A stretch of DNA of 64,000 nt from Streptomyces sp. CB01635 (GTDB lineage: Bacteria; Actinomycetota; Actinomycetes; Streptomycetales; Streptomycetaceae): assembly GCF_002803065.1 (NCBI RefSeq), contig NZ_NNBL01000003.1, positions 393,461 to 457,460 of the forward strand, in the 5' to 3' direction. Position numbers and translations under genes: made by a program. Position 1 is the stretch's first letter. Each line of letters opens with the position of its first letter. Below are positions 28,215 through 38,892 of the stretch, one piece after another. Below the pieces are notes generated by a model that saw only the letters and a list, made by a program, of their open reading frames with translations, was not told the DNA's origin and did no database searches.

Positions 28215-28716
28215 CAGGGGCGGTGCCGCGATCGCGGCGGCAGCGCTCCTCGCTCTCGCCACGGGCTGCGGCTCGGGCACCGACGAACCGGCCGGCGGCT
28301 CCACGAGCACCGTGGGCCGCCCGACGAGCCACCCGGTGAAGGACACCAGCATCACCGCCGAGCCGGGCGAGCGCTTCACGCTCACCGTCGACCAGAACGC
28401 CTCCACCCGCGAGTACTGGTACCTGGTCGGCCCCGAGCCCGACAGCGCGGTGCTCGTCAGCCGCGGCCAGGACCACGCGTCGGACTCCGGCGACACGCCG
28501 GTGCCCGGTGCCGGCGGCCGGCTCACCTTCACCTTCGAGGCCAAGGGCAAGGGGACCACGCGGTTCACGCTGCTGCACTGCACGTTCACCACCTGCCAGG
28601 GCAACACCTCCAGCCGGCCCCCCGAGACGACCGGCCCCTCCGCCACCCCGACCACGGGAGCGGCCACCCCCTCCCCGGCCCCCGAGCGCATCACCTACAC
28701 CGTCACCGTCGACTGA
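28186..28716 (+). CDS. Lipoprotein resembling chagasin-type cysteine-peptidase inhibitor
   Basis: A 176-residue lipoprotein with a short basic N-terminus, a hydrophobic stretch and lipobox LATGC. The mature part resembles Inhibitor_I42: GERFTLTVDQNASTREYW corresponds to the GE…NxTTGYxW loop, and GAGGRLTFTFEA to the GxGG loop; the third RPW loop is not recognisable. The start overlaps the peptidase gene by 29 bases, so translation is coupled; a GTG at 28174 is an alternative. Anchored outside the membrane, it could protect the producer against the exported peptidase. The family match is by eye. Confidence 0.6.
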   Translation: MRTASIFRGSRGGAAIAAAALLALATGCGSGTDEPAGGSTSTVGRPTSHPVKDTSITAEPGERFTLTVDQNASTREYWYLVGPEPDSAVLVSRGQDHASDSGDTPVPGAGGRLTFTFEAKGKGTTRFTLLHCTFTTCQGNTSSRPPETTGPSATPTTGAATPSPAPERITYTVTVD

Positions 28717-28761
28717 GCCGCGGCGGACCAGTCAGATGAGACGAGACACCCGAGGCCCGCG

Positions 28762-29175
28762 ATGAACAACGACGCCCCGTACCCGCCGGACCGCACGGAC
28801 GACGAGCTGGCCCGGCTCGACATCACCGTCCTGCTGCGTTACGGCCTCACCGCCGCGCCCGGCACCCGGCGCACCGCCCTGTTCGGCGACGGCGCCGCGG
28901 CCGCAGCAGTCATCCTCGACCGACTCGGCACCGAGCCGCGCTCGGTCGCCTTCCTCGCCGAGACCGTGCGCGCCGGCGGACTCGCCCGCGCCGCTGAGCT
29001 GCCCGAGCCCCTGCCCCGCCGGGAGGCGGCCGACCTCGTACGGGAGTGGCTGCGGGCCGGCACCGAACTCGTGGGCGGGATCGCCGCCGACGACACCGCG
29101 GCCAATTGGCTGCGCGCCGTCGCGACCATCATCGAGCTGAAGCAGCTGACCCGGGCGCGGGGCCGGAGTACGTGA
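28762..29175 (+). CDS. Protein of unknown function in the peptidase cassette
   Basis: A 137-residue, Ala/Arg/Leu-rich, probably all-helical soluble protein (for example LDITVLLRYGLTAAPG near the start and WLRAVATIIELKQL near the end). I do not recognise a family. It follows the inhibitor-like lipoprotein by 45 bases on the same strand and ends the cassette. It might be an accessory or chaperone-like protein for the WXG100-like pair, but nothing in the sequence shows this. Confidence 0.65.
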   Translation: MNNDAPYPPDRTDDELARLDITVLLRYGLTAAPGTRRTALFGDGAAAAAVILDRLGTEPRSVAFLAETVRAGGLARAAELPEPLPRREAADLVREWLRAGTELVGGIAADDTAANWLRAVATIIELKQLTRARGRST

Positions 29176-29243
29176 TCTGAGGAGCCGATCCGAGTACGGC
29201 GGCGGGTATGGGGCCACCGGGCGGCTGCCTGCCATGGGCTTTA

Positions 29244-29290
29244 GGGAGAAGACCTGATCGGCATCATTTCCAGGCAGGGGGCCTTCTCCC
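29244..29290 (+). terminator. Hairpin after the peptidase cassette
   Basis: GGGAGAAG (29244-29251) and CTTCTCCC (29283-29290) are perfectly complementary, with a second short pairing (CCTG/CAGG) inside the 31-base loop. It lies between the unknown gene and panD and probably separates the two units. Confidence 0.5.
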
Positions 29291-29400
29291 GGAGTGAACC
29301 GATGTTCCCCACAATCTTCGGGTCACACGCGTGCCGGTGTAGAGTTCAGAACGCCCTTGACCTGCACAAAGCCGGCAGGGAGCCGTCCTAGGAGTGCTGA

Positions 29401-29829
29401 ATGCTGCGCACCATGTTCAAGTCCAAGATCCACCGCGCCACCGTCACCCAGGCCGACCTGCACTACGTCGGGTCCGTCACCATCGACCGCGATCTCCTCG
29501 ACGCCGCCGACCTGTTGCCCGGCGAGCTCGTCCACATCGTCGACATCGACAACGGCGCCCGCCTGGAGACGTACGTCATCGAGGGGGAGCGGGGGAGCGG
29601 TGTCATCGGGATCAACGGGGCCGCGGCCCACCTCGTGCATCCCGGGGACCTCGTGATCATCATCAGTTACGCTCAGGTCGACGACGCCGAGGCGCGTGCG
29701 CTGCGGCCCAGGGTCGTGCACGTGGACCGGGAGAACCGGATCGTGGCCCTGGGCGCCGACCCGTCCGAGCCGGCTCCGGGCGGGGACGCGGAGCGCAGCC
29801 CTCAGGCGGTGGCGGCCACCAGCGGCTGA
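29401..29829 (+). CDS. panD: Aspartate 1-decarboxylase
   Basis: A 142-residue pyruvoyl enzyme making beta-alanine from aspartate for pantothenate and CoA synthesis. The self-cleavage site is Gly24-Ser25 in HYVGSVTID, and the N-terminal [16 protein letters not shown] and later INGAAAHLV are conserved. TAGGAG precedes the ATG and a TAGAGT -10-like box lies about 60 bases upstream. The last 25 residues are a non-conserved tail common in actinobacteria. Confidence 0.97.
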   Translation: MLRTMFKSKIHRATVTQADLHYVGSVTIDRDLLDAADLLPGELVHIVDIDNGARLETYVIEGERGSGVIGINGAAAHLVHPGDLVIIISYAQVDDAEARALRPRVVHVDRENRIVALGADPSEPAPGGDAERSPQAVAATSG

Positions 29830-29859
29830 CCGTCCCGCCGCAGACGCGAGGAGACCCCT

Positions 29860-30216
29860 ATGAGCGACATCGAGATCCACGACGAACGCGACAGGGGCCT
29901 CCTCGTGGCCCGCGCGGCGGGAGAGCCCGAGGGCTCAACCCTCGGGTACATCCAGTACTTCGTCCTCGACGCGCCCGAGAGGGCCCTCGTGCCGGAGCAC
30001 ACCGTCGTGGGGCCCGAGCACGAGGGCCGGGGCATCGCGGGATCACTGGCCCGCGAGCTGTACGCCATCGCCGCCCGCGAGAGCACCGCCGTCGCGCCTC
30101 TGTGCCCGTTCGTCGTGGAGTGGGCCGCGCGACACCCGGGAGAGGCCCCCGTCGCCCCGCCCGAGCTGATGGACGCCGCGCAGCGCGCTCTCGCCGACGA
30201 CCCGTCCAAGTGGTGA
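29860..30216 (+). CDS. YidJ/YjdJ-type GNAT acetyltransferase
   Basis: A 118-residue minimal GNAT (YIQYFVLDAP, VVGPEHEGRGIAGSLARELY). The acetyl-CoA loop is EGRGIA. Proteins of this size class are common, with unknown substrates. GAGGAGACC precedes the ATG. The C-terminal 25 residues are an extension beyond the usual 95-residue domain. It is five bases from the next gene and likely co-transcribed with it. Confidence 0.88.
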   Translation: MSDIEIHDERDRGLLVARAAGEPEGSTLGYIQYFVLDAPERALVPEHTVVGPEHEGRGIAGSLARELYAIAARESTAVAPLCPFVVEWAARHPGEAPVAPPELMDAAQRALADDPSKW

Positions 30217-30220
30217 CCGC

Positions 30221-30871
30221 GTGAACCTCGCACTCCTGCACACCTCCCCGGTCCACGTCCCCGTCTTCGACGCCCTGCGCGACACCGACCACCCCGGTCT
30301 CGCCCTGCGTCACCTCGTGGACGAGAGCCTGCTCGAACGGGCAAGGGCCGCCGGGCCCGACGCCGTCGCGGACGACGTGCGCGCGCTGCTCGAAACCGCC
30401 GTGGCCGACGGGGCGAGCGCCGTGCTCTGCACCTGCTCGACCATCGGCGGTGTCGCCGAGGCCCAGTCCGCCGCCGCCGGCGTCCCCGTCCTGCGCGTGG
30501 ACCGGCCGATGGCCGCCGCCGCGGTCGAAGCGGGGCGGGCCGTCGCCGTGGTCGCCGCCCTGGAGAGCACCCTCGACCCGACCGTCGCCCTCGTCGAGGA
30601 GGAGGCCGCCCGCGCCGGTCGCCCCGTCGACGTACGCACGGTGCTGGTGGCAGGGGCCTGGGAGCGTTTCGAGGCCGGTGACCGGGACGGGTACCGGGAC
30701 CTCGTGGCCGCCGCCGTGGACGCCCTCACCGATGTCGACGTCGTCGTGCTCGCCCAGGCCTCCATGGCGTCCGCGGCCGACCGGACCACCACGACGGTCC
30801 CCGTCCTCTCCAGCCCCCGCCCCGGCCTGGGCGCGGCGGCGGGCAACACGGCCTACGCTGAGCCGAGTTGA
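30221..30871 (+). CDS. Aspartate/glutamate racemase-family protein
   Basis: A 216-residue Asp/Glu/hydantoin racemase-fold protein. The first catalytic Cys would lie in LCTCSTIGG near residue 71; the second-half Cys expected near the C-terminus is replaced in VVVLAQASMASA, so classical two-base racemisation is doubtful. It starts at a GTG five bases after the GNAT stop, which suggests an operon. The substrate is unknown. Confidence 0.82.
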   Translation: MNLALLHTSPVHVPVFDALRDTDHPGLALRHLVDESLLERARAAGPDAVADDVRALLETAVADGASAVLCTCSTIGGVAEAQSAAAGVPVLRVDRPMAAAAVEAGRAVAVVAALESTLDPTVALVEEEAARAGRPVDVRTVLVAGAWERFEAGDRDGYRDLVAAAVDALTDVDVVVLAQASMASAADRTTTTVPVLSSPRPGLGAAAGNTAYAEPS

Positions 30872-30919
30872 ACGCGTTGAACCGAATGCGACCGGCTTGA
30901 GCTGAACGAGGAGAGTCAG

Positions 30920-31378
30920 ATGGCCCAGGACGAGACCGGCACCGACGTCGTGATCAGCCCCACGGGCTGGGTCGCCGAGCAGGCCCGCCTCTACGAGGAG
31001 TCCGGCGGCACCGAGGGCACCACGATCCCTGGCCCGATGAGCGCGCCCTGTCTGCTGCTCGACTACCAGGGGCGCCACTCCGGTAAGTGGCGCCGCACCG
31101 TGCTGATCTACGACCGCGACGGCGACGACTACCTGATCGTCGCCTCGAAGGGCGGCGCCGACCAGCACCCCGAGTGGTACCTGAACCTGGAGGCCAACCC
31201 GGACGTGCGGCTGCGCGTCGAGACCGAGCGGTTCGCCGCCCGCGCCGAGACCCTCTCCCAGGAGGAAAAGGCCAGGGTGTGGCCCCATCTCGTGGAGATC
31301 TTCGCCCCGTACGCGGACTACCAGAAGAAGACCGAGCGGGACATTCCCGTCGTACGCCTCACCCGTATCAAGGGCTGA
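30920..31378 (+). CDS. F420-dependent nitroreductase-family (deazaflavin) oxidoreductase
   Basis: A 152-residue split-beta-barrel protein of the DDN family (PCLLLDYQGRHSGKWRRT, YLIVASKGGADQHPEWYLNL). These bind coenzyme F420 and reduce quinones or nitro compounds in actinobacteria. Length is normal. AACGAGGAGAG precedes the ATG. It stands alone after the racemase-like gene. Confidence 0.92.
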   Translation: MAQDETGTDVVISPTGWVAEQARLYEESGGTEGTTIPGPMSAPCLLLDYQGRHSGKWRRTVLIYDRDGDDYLIVASKGGADQHPEWYLNLEANPDVRLRVETERFAARAETLSQEEKARVWPHLVEIFAPYADYQKKTERDIPVVRLTRIKG

Positions 31379-31499
31379 GCGTCGGCGGGGGCGGTGTGTG
31401 GACACGGCGGGCGTGGGCACGCGTGCCGGGAGACAGTGGCAGGGACCGGCCGCGCCCCGCCGGAGCGCGGTCGGCCTCCGACCCCTCCTGGAGGAATCG

Positions 31500-31706
31500 A
31501 TGACGCATCCCATGCCCGACCCCGTGACCCCGCCGACACCGGGGCCCGACGTTCCCGATCCGGGGCCGTTCCCCTCCCCGATCCCGACGCCTCCGTCGCC
31601 CCGCCCGGGACCCACACCGCAGCCCCCGCCGCCGCCTCCGTCCCCGGGCCCGCCGAACCCCGACCCGGAGCCGGCGCCGCCCGAGCCGGAGCCTTCACCC
31701 ATGTAG
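31500..31706 (+). CDS. Small proline-rich protein
   Basis: A 68-residue frame, about half proline, with Pro-Asp/Glu/Ser/Gly repeats (TPPTPGPDVPDPG). A strong TGGAGGAATCG ribosome-binding site sits directly before the ATG, which is the main reason to believe it. There is no signal peptide. It could be a disordered linker-like peptide; low complexity leaves coding evidence ambiguous. Confidence 0.45.
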   Translation: MTHPMPDPVTPPTPGPDVPDPGPFPSPIPTPPSPRPGPTPQPPPPPPSPGPPNPDPEPAPPEPEPSPM

Positions 31707-31716
31707 CGGCAAGGCC

Positions 31717-33156
31717 TTACGCCGACACCTCGGACCGGTCTCCGCCCCACAGCGTGTGGAACGCGCCCTCGCGGTCCGTGCGGCGGTACGTGTGGGCGCC
31801 GAAGAAGTCCCGCTGGCCCTGCGTGAGCGCGGCCGGGAGGCGGTCAGCGCGCAGCGCGTCGTAATACGCGAGCGCGGCCGCGAAGCCCGGCGCCGGGACG
31901 CCCTCGACCGTCGCGGCGACCAGGACGGCACGCCAGTCGTCCTGCGCCGCGCCGATCTCCTGCGCGAACGTCTTGTCCGCGAGGAGGCTCGGCAGGTCGG
32001 GCCGGGCGTCGTACGCGGCGGTGATCCGGTCGAGGAACGCGGCCCGGATGATGCAGCCGCCGCGCCAGATCGAGGCGACGGCGCCCAGGTCGATGTCCCA
32101 GCCGTACGCCTCGCTGCCCGCCGTGATCTCGTGGAAGCCCTGCGTGTACGACACGATCTTCGACGCGTACAGGGCCTGCTCGACCCGGTCGGCGAACGCC
32201 GCGGCCTCCGGCTCGCTCAGCGCGGTCGGCGTCGGGCCCGCCAGGTCCTTCGAGGCCGCGCGCAGGTCCGCGTGGCCGGACAGCGAGCGCGCGAAGACGG
32301 CCTCGGCGATGCCCGACACCGGGACGCCCAGGTCGAGCGCGATCTGCACGGTCCAGCGCCCCGTGCCCTTCTGCTCCGCCTCGTCGACGACGACGTCCAC
32401 GAAGGGCTTGCCCGTCGCCGCGTCCACGTGCGACAGGACCTCGGCCGTGATCTCGATCAGATACGAGTCGAGCCGGCCGGTGTTCCACCTGCGGAAGATG
32501 TCGGCGATCTGCGCGGGGGAGTAGCCCGCCACGTCGCGCAGGAGCTGGTAGGCCTCGCCGATGAGCTGCATGTCGGCGTACTCGATGCCGTTGTGGACCA
32601 TCTTCACGAAGTGGCCGGCGCCGTCCGGGCCGACGTGCGTCACGCACGGGGAGCCGTCCTTGGCCTTCGCGGAGATCTTCTCCAGCATCGGGCCGAGCGC
32701 CGCGTACGACTCCTGGCTGCCGCCCGGCATGATGCTCGGCCCGTTCAGGGCGCCCTCCTCGCCGCCGGAGACGCCCGTGCCGACGAAGTGGATGCCGCGC
32801 TCGCGCAGTTCACGCTCGCGGCGGCGGGTGTCCGCGAAGTGCGCGTTGCCGCCGTCGACGATCATGTCGCCGGGCTCCAGGAGGGGCGCGAACTCCTGGA
32901 TCACCGCGTCCGTGGGGTCACCGGCCTTGACCATGATCACCAGGCGGCGCGGCCTCTCCAGCGCCGCCACGAACTCCTCCGCGGTCTCGATGGGGACGAA
33001 CTCGCCCTCGCCGCCGAACTCCGCCACGAGGTCGTGCGTGCGGGACGCGGTGCGGTTGTGCAGGGCGACCGTGTAGCCGTTCCTGGCGAAGTTCCGCGCG
33101 AGGTTGCGCCCCATGACAGCGAGCCCCGTGACACCGATCTGGGCTGACTTGCTCAT
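31717..33156 (-). CDS. gnd: 6-phosphogluconate dehydrogenase, decarboxylating
   Basis: A 479-residue enzyme of the oxidative pentose-phosphate pathway, NADP-dependent. The dinucleotide-binding GVTGLAVMGRNLA is at the N-terminus, followed by the substrate-binding GTGVSGGEEGA and DEAEQKGTG. The start at 33156 is set by CAGGAGCG; an ATG at 33198 has none. It is the long (about 470-480) form. It is divergent from the esterase gene. Confidence 0.96.
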   Translation of the reverse strand: MSKSAQIGVTGLAVMGRNLARNFARNGYTVALHNRTASRTHDLVAEFGGEGEFVPIETAEEFVAALERPRRLVIMVKAGDPTDAVIQEFAPLLEPGDMIVDGGNAHFADTRRRERELRERGIHFVGTGVSGGEEGALNGPSIMPGGSQESYAALGPMLEKISAKAKDGSPCVTHVGPDGAGHFVKMVHNGIEYADMQLIGEAYQLLRDVAGYSPAQIADIFRRWNTGRLDSYLIEITAEVLSHVDAATGKPFVDVVVDEAEQKGTGRWTVQIALDLGVPVSGIAEAVFARSLSGHADLRAASKDLAGPTPTALSEPEAAAFADRVEQALYASKIVSYTQGFHEITAGSEAYGWDIDLGAVASIWRGGCIIRAAFLDRITAAYDARPDLPSLLADKTFAQEIGAAQDDWRAVLVAATVEGVPAPGFAAALAYYDALRADRLPAALTQGQRDFFGAHTYRRTDREGAFHTLWGGDRSEVSA

Positions 33157-33302
33157 GCCTGTCGCTCCTGAAGTAGGGAGGTGATCGTTCTTGTTCATTT
33201 GTAGCGTGGTGAGGCGTACCGTGACGCTGCGACGCTCTCGTCGAGCCCTCAGGACTCGCTGCGGAGATCTCTACGGAACTCTCTACGAACAAGGAGCCGC
33301 CC

Positions 33303-34274
33303 GTGCCTCACTTCGATTTGCCGCTCGACGAACTTCGGGCCTACCGGCCCACGTTGACGCGGCCCGAGGACTTCGACGCGTTCTGGGAGAAGACCCTGGC
33401 AGAGGCGCGTGAGCACGACCTCGACGCGCGCTTCGTCCCGGTCGACGTGCCGCTGTCCGCGGTCGACGTCTTCGATGTTACGTACGCCGGGTTCGGCGGG
33501 CATCCGGTCAAGGGCTGGCTCGTCCTGCCCGCGGGCACGACCGCGCCGCTGCCCGCCGTCGTCGAGTACATCGGCTACGGAGGCGGGCGCGGTCTGCCGC
33601 ACACGAACCTGATGTGGGCCGCGGCCGGCTTCGCGCACTTCGTCATGGACACACGCGGCCAGGGCTCCGGCGGCAGGGTGGGCGACACCCCCGACCCGGT
33701 CGGCAGCGGACCCGCGCACTCCGGCTTCATGACACGCGGCATCGAGGACCCGCACGAGTACTTCTACCGGCGCGTCTTCACCGACGCCGTGCGCGCGGTC
33801 GAGACGGCCCGTTCGCACCCCCTCGTCGACGCGTCGCGCGTCGCCGCGCTCGGCGGCAGCCAGGGCGGCGGCATCACGATCGCGGTCGGCGGTCTGGTAC
33901 CCGACCTCGTCGCCATCGCGCCCGACGTGCCGTTCCTGTGCCAGTTCCCCCGCGCGGCCACCCTCACCGAACGCCACCCGTACCGCGAGATAGCCCTGTA
34001 TCTGAAGGCGCACATCGGCGCCGACGAGCAGATCTTCCGCACGCTGTCGTACTTCGACGGCGTGCACTTCGCGGCCCGCGGCACCGCGCCCGCCCTCTTC
34101 TCGGTGGCGCTCGAGGACCAGACCTGCCCGCCCTCCACGGTCTTCGCGGCGTTCAACTCCTATGCCGGGCAGGACAAGACGATCAAGGTGTACACCTTCA
34201 ACGACCACGAGGGCGGCGGGCCCTTCCATCAGGCCGCCCAACTCGACTGGTTGCCGGCGCGGTTGCGGGGCTGA
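33303..34274 (+). CDS. Acetyl-xylan-esterase (CE7/AXE1) family hydrolase
   Basis: A 323-residue alpha/beta hydrolase of the CE7 type, active on acetylated sugars and cephalosporin C in characterised members. The nucleophile is in GGSQGG, the RGQG motif is seen in DTRGQGSGG, and the catalytic His is in NDHEGG near the C-terminus. It starts at a GTG after AAGGAGCC. There is no signal peptide, so it acts on imported acetylated oligosaccharides. Length is typical. Confidence 0.93.
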   Translation: MPHFDLPLDELRAYRPTLTRPEDFDAFWEKTLAEAREHDLDARFVPVDVPLSAVDVFDVTYAGFGGHPVKGWLVLPAGTTAPLPAVVEYIGYGGGRGLPHTNLMWAAAGFAHFVMDTRGQGSGGRVGDTPDPVGSGPAHSGFMTRGIEDPHEYFYRRVFTDAVRAVETARSHPLVDASRVAALGGSQGGGITIAVGGLVPDLVAIAPDVPFLCQFPRAATLTERHPYREIALYLKAHIGADEQIFRTLSYFDGVHFAARGTAPALFSVALEDQTCPPSTVFAAFNSYAGQDKTIKVYTFNDHEGGGPFHQAAQLDWLPARLRG

Positions 34275-34343
34275 AACGCGAACTACGCCTGGAGGAAGCC
34301 CCCTTGGTCCCTCTTGACCGCTCGTGTCACCCCTGTGCGGGTC

Positions 34344-34373
34344 TTGTCATGAGTGTGTCGGAGCGGCTAACTT
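34344..34373 (+). promoter_or_regulatory. Promoter of the Rpf-like cell-wall enzyme
   Basis: TTGTCA (34344-34349) and TAACTT (34368-34373) are 18 bases apart, giving a leader of about 25 bases to the ATG at 34406. The leader is too short to hold the c-di-AMP riboswitch that controls some related genes. Confidence 0.5.
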
Positions 34374-34384
34374 GCCGCTTCTGA

Positions 34385-36641
<2,257 letters not shown>

Positions 36642-36862
36642 CGGCCGCTCCTCACTGTGCGGCGGCGCATCCCGTGGTGCGGCGAACGGTCGGTTTCCAT
36701 ACCTCTACGATCTCTCTTTCCGGTGCTCGCGTCGTCGTACCTGAGCACGCATTGGGTCCTACTGCCGATGGAGTACGACCTGCCCCGGGGCCTCCACCCG
36801 GTGGGGGACACGCGGTGCACCCCGCCCGTGACCTGTGGACGCCTACTTGCTGTACTGAGGCC

Positions 36863-37597
36863 GTGACAGTCCACATCGACCTGCGCGAACTCGGCTCCCT
36901 CGGCGGATTCTTCGCTCTGTGCGACATCGAGGACGCGGAGAGTGATCCGCCGGCGCTGGGGCGCGTCTATCAGAGCGACGCACCGGTCCGCGACCCTCTC
37001 GCGTACCGCGTCGAGAAGGTCGCGCGGGCACTCTCCGTGCCCGAACCGCGCGTCGCGGTGTCCGTCGCCCAACTCGGCCTCGCTGCGCGCCTTTGGTCGG
37101 TGGCGCTCGGCAGCGCGGCCCTCTTCGGGCGCGTCCCGGACCTCGACCCGGCGCTGCTGCACTGGAACCCCGACGCCAGTGCGCCGGACGACCTGTTCCT
37201 CGCCGGTACGGGGCAGCTCCCCGCCGGCAGCGCGCACCTCGCGGAGCTCGTGCTGGACCGCCACCTGGAGCTGCTGTCGGCCGCCCTGCGTGCCCGCTAC
37301 CGTGTCTCGGCCCCGCTGCTGCGCGGCAACGCGGGGTCCGCGCTCGCCGGCGCCGCCCGCGAGATCAGCCGCTGGGCGCGCCGAGCCGGGCGCCCCGACG
37401 TCGCCGCCCGCGCCCGCCTCCTGACCACGGAACTCTTCGCGGACCCGCGCCTCGCCGCGACCGGCACCCGCACCGGCACCGCTTTCCGCCGCACGAGCTG
37501 CTGCCTCATCTACCGCGCCCCCGGCGGCGGTCTCTGCGGCGACTGCTGCTTCGAGCGGCCGCCGCAGCACTCTTCCCCACCGGCCGCTTCTGGGTGA
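36863..37597 (+). CDS. FhuF-like [2Fe-2S] protein
   Basis: A 244-residue protein with the C-terminal FhuF cluster motif RRTSCCLIY…LCGDCCF, i.e. CC-x10-C-xx-C. FhuF proteins reduce ferric siderophores in the cytoplasm to release iron. The GTG at 36863 follows TGAGGCC. It is 47 bases before glgA on the same strand, but the association with glycogen genes is probably fortuitous. Confidence 0.88.
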   Translation: MTVHIDLRELGSLGGFFALCDIEDAESDPPALGRVYQSDAPVRDPLAYRVEKVARALSVPEPRVAVSVAQLGLAARLWSVALGSAALFGRVPDLDPALLHWNPDASAPDDLFLAGTGQLPAGSAHLAELVLDRHLELLSAALRARYRVSAPLLRGNAGSALAGAAREISRWARRAGRPDVAARARLLTTELFADPRLAATGTRTGTAFRRTSCCLIYRAPGGGLCGDCCFERPPQHSSPPAASG

Positions 37598-37644
37598 CCA
37601 TGAAGGTGCGCGGCCGGGCACGCTACGGACGACGGGGGTTCTGC

Positions 37645-38826
37645 ATGAGAGTGGGGCTGCTGACCCGGGAGTACCCGCCGGACGTCTATGGCGGCGCGGG
37701 CGTCCATGTCGAGTTCCTCGCAAGGGAGTTACGCCCCCTCGTCGACCTCGACGTCCACACGTGGGGCGAGGGCGGTGCCGAAGGGCTGCGGCGCCACCGC
37801 GCGTGGCAGGCCCTCGACGGGGCGAACGACGCCCTGCGCACCTTCTCCGTGGACCTGTCCATCGCCGCCGCGCTCGAAGGCCGCGAACTCGTCCACTCCC
37901 ACACCTGGTACGCCAATCTGGCGGGTCACATAGGCAAGTTGCTCCACGGCATCCCGCACATCGTGACCGCGCACTCGCTCGAGCCCCTGCGCCCCTGGAA
38001 GGCCGAGCAACTCGGCGGCGGATACGCCCTGTCGGGCTGGGCCGAGCGCACCGCCGTCGAGGCGGCCGACGCGGTCATCGCGGTTTCGGGAGCCATGCGC
38101 GACGACATCCTGGCCTGCTATCCGGCGATCGACCCGGCGAAGGTCCGCGTCGTCCACAACGGCATCGACTCCGCCCTCTACCGCCCCGACCCCGCCACGG
38201 ACGTCCTCGCCCGCATCGGCATCGACCAGAACCGCCCGTACGTGGTCTTCGTCGGACGCATCACACGGCAGAAGGGCGTGCCTCATCTCCTCAGGGCGGC
38301 GAAGGAGTTGGACCCGTCGGCGCAGCTGATCCTGTGCGCCGGAGCGCCCGACACCCCGGCCATCGGGCGTGAATTCCGCACCCTCGTGGACGAGTTGCGT
38401 GCGCTGCGGGACGGCGTCCACTGGATTCCGCAGATGCTGCCCCGTACCGAAGTGGTCCAACTCCTCACCCACGCACGGGCGTTCGTCTGCCCGTCGGTGT
38501 ACGAACCCCTCGGCATCGTGAACCTGGAGGCGATGGCGTGCGGCACCGCCGTCGTTGCCTCCGCCGTCGGAGGCATCCCCGAGGTCGTCGCCGACGGGAC
38601 GACCGGGCTCCTCGTGCCCTACGAGGAGCGCGACCCGCTGGCGTTCGAGAGCGGGCTCGCGCAGGCCCTGAACCGGCTGGTGGGTGACCCCGACGAGGCG
38701 GCCCGCATGGGCGCCGCCGGCCGGGAGCGCTCGGAGCGCGAGTTCGGCTGGGACACCGTGGCCCGGCGCACGGCCGACGTGTACGACGAGATCCTCAACA
38801 CGACGCAGCCGGTCAAGATGGCGTAA
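37645..38826 (+). CDS. glgA: Glycogen synthase, actinobacterial GT4 type
   Basis: A 393-residue GT4 glycosyltransferase (REYPPDVYGGAGVHVE, HNGIDSALY, GRITRQKG, PSVYEPLGIVNLEAMACG). Length is that of actinobacterial GlgA, shorter than the GT5 enzymes. In mycobacteria this family uses ADP-glucose and can make maltose-1-phosphate (GlgM activity) as well as extend glucan. The ATG at 37645 follows GGGGG; longer frames overlap the FhuF-like gene. glgC follows after 66 bases, indicating a glgA-glgC unit. Confidence 0.94.
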   Translation: MRVGLLTREYPPDVYGGAGVHVEFLARELRPLVDLDVHTWGEGGAEGLRRHRAWQALDGANDALRTFSVDLSIAAALEGRELVHSHTWYANLAGHIGKLLHGIPHIVTAHSLEPLRPWKAEQLGGGYALSGWAERTAVEAADAVIAVSGAMRDDILACYPAIDPAKVRVVHNGIDSALYRPDPATDVLARIGIDQNRPYVVFVGRITRQKGVPHLLRAAKELDPSAQLILCAGAPDTPAIGREFRTLVDELRALRDGVHWIPQMLPRTEVVQLLTHARAFVCPSVYEPLGIVNLEAMACGTAVVASAVGGIPEVVADGTTGLLVPYEERDPLAFESGLAQALNRLVGDPDEAARMGAAGRERSEREFGWDTVARRTADVYDEILNTTQPVKMA

Positions 38827-38892
38827 CAGACGGGCAAGACGGAGCAGTTCCTCGAAGCGATATGGATCCTCAAGGTGAAGCTGGGGGCTGGG

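Noticed and set aside
36863..38826. Functional link between the FhuF-like protein and glycogen synthase
   Set aside because: They are close on one strand, but the 47-base gap and unrelated roles make an operon of related function unlikely.
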